64,000 bases of DNA, taken from NCBI GenBank assembly GCA_947500505.1, contig CANMSL010000008.1, positions 62,001 to 126,000 on the forward strand, given 5' to 3'. The translations under genes and the position numbers were made by a program. The notes beneath the pieces were generated by a model. It saw only the letters and a program-made list of their open reading frames with translations, was not told the DNA's origin and made no database searches. Positions 60,287-64,000 of this stretch are shown here, piece by piece; position 1 is the first letter of the stretch, and the number at the start of each line of letters is the position of its first letter. The DNA comes from an uncultured Aquimarina sp. GTDB taxonomy: Bacteria > Bacteroidota > Bacteroidia > Flavobacteriales > Flavobacteriaceae.

Positions 60287-60823
60287 CTACAATCCTAAAA
60301 TATTAGCATCCACTCTAAACACACAGTCTACTTTAATGTCATGATTCTCATTGATAGTCTCATCTGTGGTAGTTGATGCTCTAAGTGTGAAAGAATCTTC
60401 TTTTAGAAAATCTTTTAACTCTACTCCGGTAGTTTCTAGTTCTATAACTTTTAGGTCTTGATTTTCTATATTTTCTGCAAAAGCTATTTCCTGTTCTTCC
60501 AGGCCTTCTGCATCAATAAATAGACGCACCTCTCGCAAAAAATTAAAATTGCCATCGGTAGGATTTTCAATGATCAGGTTTAAGCGTTTCAATTGGATGC
60601 TTTCTATTAAAGAACTGCTTGTATTGTTATTTTCGAATTCTGATTCTGAATTTGTAGGTACAGGTGGTGTTTCTATACTTATAGGTACATCAATAATTGT
60701 AGAGGATGCGATGGTGAATTCTGATTCATAACCTAGCTCAAATACTGTTAAGCGATCCAACTCGTCACAAGAGGTAGTAATGGTAATCAACAGTAAGGCT
60801 AGGACATAAAAATACTTATTCAT
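60287..60823 (-). CDS. Lipoprotein of unknown function
   Basis: 178 residues. Lipobox TTSC (Cys about 19). A beta-rich C-terminal domain (FNFLREVRLFIDAEGLEEQEIAFAENIENQDLKVIELETTGVELKDFL) resembles proteins for outer-surface binding in Bacteroidota, but no family is recognised. Monocistronic, between mgtE and the AGCS symporter. Confidence 0.75.
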   Translation of the reverse strand: MNKYFYVLALLLITITTSCDELDRLTVFELGYESEFTIASSTIIDVPISIETPPVPTNSESEFENNNTSSSLIESIQLKRLNLIIENPTDGNFNFLREVRLFIDAEGLEEQEIAFAENIENQDLKVIELETTGVELKDFLKEDSFTLRASTTTDETINENHDIKVDCVFRVDANILGL

Positions 60824-60938
60824 TTTATTTTATTTTGAAGTTGCTCCAAATATATACGAAAAAAGGGTTCTTTCGGTTCTCATTTCCTTTGTTTTATAAC
60901 CCAAAAGCTATTAATTCCAACTTAACAACCAGCTTTCT

Positions 60939-62291
60939 TTATAGTTTATCAGAACGAATACTTGCGAAATAAATTTTTGCTTTTTTATTTACTTTGGGAG
61001 CCAAGAGTAGTGCCGAAATAATTGTAGGAATAGCCATTAAAGCAAACGCACTATCTATTAAATTAATCGCCACATCTATTTTTACTATAGCCGCAACTAT
61101 TATAGAAAGTATATAAATGTAATTGTAGTATTTACCATATTTTGGTTTGGTTAGAAATCCAAGACAGGTTACGCCATAGTACGAATAGGAGAACAATGTA
61201 GAAAATGCAAAAACGAATACCATGACAATTACTACAACATCTCCAATGCCATACGGCAAGACAGAATTAAAGGCTTCTAAAGTTAAAGAAATTCCATTAT
61301 CATCAGAATGTTTCCAGACTCCTGTGGACAAGATTGCCAACGCAGTTAATGTACAGACCAGTAAAGTATCGATGGCGGGACCGATCATTGCTACCAGACC
61401 TTCTCTTATAGGTTCATTGGTTTTGGCAGTTCCATGCATCATTGGTGCTGTTCCTATACCCGCTTCATTAGAAAAAGCTGCACGTTTTACACCTGTTTTA
61501 ATCAAATATCCCAAGACTCCGCCGGCTGCAGCTTCTCCGGTAAAAGCATCAGAAAAAATTAATACAAACATCTCCGGCACTTTATCGATTTGTAAAATAA
61601 GAATAGTGAAAACCGTAATAAAGTATAAAACGACCATAAAAGGCACTAATCTGCTCGCTACCAATCCTATTCGTTTAATCCCGCCAAGAATTACAAAAGA
61701 CGCAATAACCGCCAGAACAAGACCGATATAGAGTTTTGTACTTTCATCCCAATCTAATACATCAACCAGTGTCTGGGTAAGCTGATTTGCGGTAAAAGCA
61801 GGTAACGTTCCAACTAGTCCTGCCAAGGCAAAGAAAACCGCTAATGGTTTCCAATGTTTTCCTAATCCTTCTGTTATTACGTACATTGGGCCGCTAAGTG
61901 TAGTTCCGTCATTACTTTCTGATCTATACATAACTGAAAGCGTACAGGTATAAAACTTAGTCGCCATCCCAATTAGTGCACTGATCCACATCCAGAAAAT
62001 TGCTCCCGGACCGCCCATCACCAATGCAATCGCTACACCGCTAATATTCCCCATCCCGACAGTTGCTGCGATAGCAGAGGACAATGCCTGAAAATGACTT
62101 AATTGTCCCGGAGCATTATCGTTATCATATGATCCTCTAAGAATATTAATCGCGTGCCTGAAATATAAAAATGGTGTAAAACGAGAGTATATCAGAAAAA
62201 ACAATCCTCCACCGATTAAAAGAGCTAATAAAGGCCAATCCCATATCCAGGAACTAAATGTGGCAATGGCAGTTTCTAAGGTTTTGATCAT
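60939..62291 (-). CDS. Alanine/glycine:cation symporter (AGCS) family protein
   Basis: 450 residues, about ten or eleven helices. AGCS motifs: ATVGMGNISGVAIALVMGGPGAIFWMWISALIGMATKF, LIKTGVKRAAFSNEAGIGTAPMMHGTAKTNEP. It is expected to import alanine or glycine with Na+ or H+. Typical length. Monocistronic. Confidence 0.93.
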   Translation of the reverse strand: MIKTLETAIATFSSWIWDWPLLALLIGGGLFFLIYSRFTPFLYFRHAINILRGSYDNDNAPGQLSHFQALSSAIAATVGMGNISGVAIALVMGGPGAIFWMWISALIGMATKFYTCTLSVMYRSESNDGTTLSGPMYVITEGLGKHWKPLAVFFALAGLVGTLPAFTANQLTQTLVDVLDWDESTKLYIGLVLAVIASFVILGGIKRIGLVASRLVPFMVVLYFITVFTILILQIDKVPEMFVLIFSDAFTGEAAAGGVLGYLIKTGVKRAAFSNEAGIGTAPMMHGTAKTNEPIREGLVAMIGPAIDTLLVCTLTALAILSTGVWKHSDDNGISLTLEAFNSVLPYGIGDVVVIVMVFVFAFSTLFSYSYYGVTCLGFLTKPKYGKYYNYIYILSIIVAAIVKIDVAINLIDSAFALMAIPTIISALLLAPKVNKKAKIYFASIRSDKL

Positions 62292-62403
62292 ATTACATTA
62301 CATTGTATTCTATAAATGTAGTTAAAAAAGAGCTCTAAAGTCGAACGCTTACTTGTATTTGCGTGAGGGATAGGAGCAAGCTTCTGTGTAGCGTAGATAG
62401 TCC

Positions 62404-62422
62404 GATCCGCCTGAGGCGGATC
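62404..62422. repeat. Palindrome GATCCGCC-TGA-GGCGGATC
   Basis: Perfect 8-bp inverted repeat directly downstream of the RNA methyltransferase gene, between converging gene ends; could act as a weak terminator. Confidence 0.65.
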
Positions 62423-62434
62423 ACGCTCAAAAAA

Positions 62435-62908
62435 CTATTCTACTGCCTTGATGAATCTAGGTTTTTCTATTCCTCTGTCATACATTACGATACTACCGGC
62501 AACAGCCACATTTACACTTAGTTCTGATCGAAATTTAACTAAGAAATGTGATTTTTCTATAGCTATTTTTGATAATCCATGATCTTCTGCTCCTAATAAA
62601 TATACACATCTCTTAGGATGTTTAAAGGTTTCCAGCGGGATTGCTTCATCTGTTAACTCTACGCCAACAAGCATTGCCCCTTTAGGAAGGTGCTGGTAAA
62701 AATCCTCGAAAGTATCGTAATGAAAGTATGGCATTGATTTTACGGCATTATGAGTATCACACGCCTGCTTGGCATAACGATTACCAATTGTAAATATATA
62801 ACTAGCCCCCATATTCTGGGCAGTTCTCCATAAAACTCCTAAATTCTCCGGTGTTTTTCCATTCTGAATGCCAATGCCAAAAAACTCATTTTCAAAATTA
62901 TCGATCAT
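62435..62908 (-). CDS. SpoU/TrmH-family RNA 2'-O-methyltransferase
   Basis: 157 residues from ATG 62908 (MIDNFENEFFGIGIQNGKTPENLG). An ATG 150 bp upstream would add 50 low-complexity residues and is rejected. SPOUT motifs: NLGVLWRTAQNMGASYIFTIG (motif 1), VYLLGAEDHGLSKIAIEKSHFLVKF (motif 2), SVNVAVAGSIVMYDR (motif 3). A short catalytic-only form like TrmL/TrmH-type tRNA methylases; the target is uncertain. It is monocistronic. Confidence 0.88.
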   Translation of the reverse strand: MIDNFENEFFGIGIQNGKTPENLGVLWRTAQNMGASYIFTIGNRYAKQACDTHNAVKSMPYFHYDTFEDFYQHLPKGAMLVGVELTDEAIPLETFKHPKRCVYLLGAEDHGLSKIAIEKSHFLVKFRSELSVNVAVAGSIVMYDRGIEKPRFIKAVE

Positions 62909-63069
62909 ATTACAAAAGTATAAAGCATACAGCCTAATACCAACACTTTTTTTAACATCAAGATAACATACGAATTCTAAATTGATACTAACGAATTCTA
63001 AAACCCATACAATGTAATTATAATTAGTACATATTTTCGTACAAATAATCAACCTCAAAATATACTGTT

Positions 63070-63636
63070 ATGAAAAATGTCATTGTTTTTTTCATCCTAA
63101 TTATTGGGCTTCAGTTTATGAGAGCACAGGGCTTTCAGAACACAGGAAAGTATAAAGCAGTTACTGAAATAAAAGAAAATGGGGCAGAACAACCAACTTG
63201 CATTGTTAATCTGATTCGTTTGGGGGGAATTTCAGAAAACGTTTCTACTTTCACCATCAATGACATTGAGCTTTTTGAGGACATCTTTATCACCACCTTA
63301 GAGGACCCGGGTCTGGAAGGGATCTCTGAGGTGATTAAGATGGAAGTAGAATATCTGGCGTGCTGTGCCCAGGTGGAATCTTATTATTTTATGGTCACTG
63401 ACGATGATAAAATTGTATCGCTTCCACAGCTAACCAATATATATTGTGAAAACTCGGATACTGATTCTCAGTATACATTTCCAAATCAGAAGTATGGTAT
63501 AAAAGGAAATATTCTAGAGACTGAAACATTGTATAAAGAAACATCAGAAATTAAATATGTAAATCTAAAACAAAGCTTTACTTGGAATGATAACAAAATT
63601 AATACAGCGAAAAATACAGCAATCACCAGCAATTAG
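63070..63636 (+). CDS. Secreted protein of unknown function
   Basis: 188 residues. Signal peptide (residues 1-20, ending MRAQG). The mature part is acidic and beta-rich with CIVNLIRLGG, YLACCAQVESYYFMVTDDDKI and several Cys residues (CC at about 97). Followed by a 270-bp gap holding a small inverted-repeat element. Family not recognised. Confidence 0.75.
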   Translation: MKNVIVFFILIIGLQFMRAQGFQNTGKYKAVTEIKENGAEQPTCIVNLIRLGGISENVSTFTINDIELFEDIFITTLEDPGLEGISEVIKMEVEYLACCAQVESYYFMVTDDDKIVSLPQLTNIYCENSDTDSQYTFPNQKYGIKGNILETETLYKETSEIKYVNLKQSFTWNDNKINTAKNTAITSN

Positions 63637-63747
63637 TATTTCAGGTGAGGAGAAATATACTATTTATTACTCCATCATTTTATTATACTGCATAGTACTG
63701 TTCTTTTTTACTGTACTACTAAGTTTTAAGATTTTCTATTGATATAT

Positions 63748-63828
63748 AAAACCATTGTATACAGCAGGCGCGTCCAATTATTTCCAATTGTTTTTCCCAA
63801 AAAAACTGCCTGCTTGTATACGGTTTTA
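63748..63828. repeat. ~80-bp element with inverted ends (MITE-like)
   Basis: Left end AAAACCATTGTATACAGCAGGC (63748-63769) and right end GCCTGCTTGTATACGGTTTTA (63808-63828) are near-perfect inverted repeats around GTATACA(A)GCAGGC. The interior is A/T-rich without ORF. May be a miniature element or a large hairpin. Confidence 0.5.
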
Positions 63829-63891
63829 CACAATTTACTTTTTTACCTAAGTATTTTATGGGTTTACAAAACAAAAAATTCAGTTTGATTA

Positions 63892-63899
63892 TATTTGTT
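63892..63899 (+). promoter_or_regulatory. Predicted -7 element for the last gene
   Basis: Exact TATATTTG (TAnnTTTG) about 16 bp before ATG 63916; the -33 box is weak. Confidence 0.35.
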
Positions 63900-63915
63900 A
63901 TCAAACTATAGTTTT

Positions 63916-64000
63916 ATGAGCCCCAATAATTTTTCATATTACTTTTTTATTTTTATTGTATGGGTAGGCACTATTTATATATCATATGCCCAAAACAATG
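63916..64000 (+). CDS. Partial secreted protein gene, cut by the right edge
   Basis: ATG 63916, at least 28 residues (MSPNNFSYYFFIFIVWVG, then TIYISYAQ), an apparent signal peptide with a predicted promoter element just upstream. The family cannot be determined from this part. Confidence 0.55.
   Translation, partial: MSPNNFSYYFFIFIVWVGTIYISYAQNN

Noticed and set aside
63719..63904. Minus-strand ORF of 61 codons
   Set aside because: Runs through the inverted-repeat element; no protein-like features.

Overview
The window comes from a member of the Bacteroidota, most probably a marine Flavobacteriaceae species (Aquimarina-like). The evidence is low GC, several TTTG-N19/21-TAnnTTTG promoters, almost no Shine-Dalgarno sites, secreted proteins ending in type IX secretion (T9SS) sorting tails, SprB-type repeats, and the family-typical gene set (paa cluster, GSCFA protein, M23/CapA/MerR operon, der, era). 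Many small palindromic intergenic repeats are scattered through the sequence.

Layout. 1-11716 (minus strand): an envelope-type module made of a small polytopic membrane protein, an acidic coiled-coil protein, a PspA/IM30-like membrane-anchored coiled-coil protein, an ABC transporter whose substrate-binding protein is fused to an OmpA peptidoglycan-binding domain, and a TerB-like/AAA+ protein cut by the left edge. A 1507-residue secreted protein sits inside it, with beta-propeller blocks nested in SprB repeats. 11800-19030: the strangest part. Two small promoter/ORF/terminator units are followed by a degenerate tRNA array (about 13 tRNA-like genes in 12681-14279). Several of these carry palindromic hairpins at fixed positions in the D-arm or T-loop, and two have 17-bp duplicated 3' ends. 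Then come a bile-acid-type symporter, second copies of the His and Phe tRNA-like genes, three small unknown proteins, a second array (16514-16853) in which 3' tRNA parts precede their matching 5' parts (permuted order), a slipin/SPFH protein, and two tandem ~340-bp repeats that each look like a small-RNA gene on the minus strand.

19240-39347 (minus strand): a catabolic island with a fused E1 alpha/beta 2-oxoacid dehydrogenase, a branched-chain aminotransferase, an E2 acyltransferase and most of the phenylacetyl-CoA pathway (paaA,B,C,D,E,G,H,I,J,Y,Z), headed by a TetR regulator with a clear palindromic operator. No phenylacetate-CoA ligase (paaK) is seen. The aminotransferase plus E1/E2 could instead feed phenylacetyl-CoA from phenylalanine through phenylpyruvate (inference). 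Three four-helix-bundle genes of the 23S-IVS/Avd type are interspersed.

39498-64000: a META lipoprotein, a T9SS serine endopeptidase, a long phenylalanine hydroxylase, a GSCFA protein, a broken GxxExxY gene, alaS, an M23-CapA-MerR operon, a histidine kinase, der, a decayed adhesin, era, further gene remnants, an MscS-MgtE pair, an AGCS symporter, a SpoU-family RNA methyltransferase and secreted proteins of unknown function. The main candidate for an undescribed system is the tRNA-like arrays together with the small proteins, the slipin and the tandem small RNAs (12681-19030).
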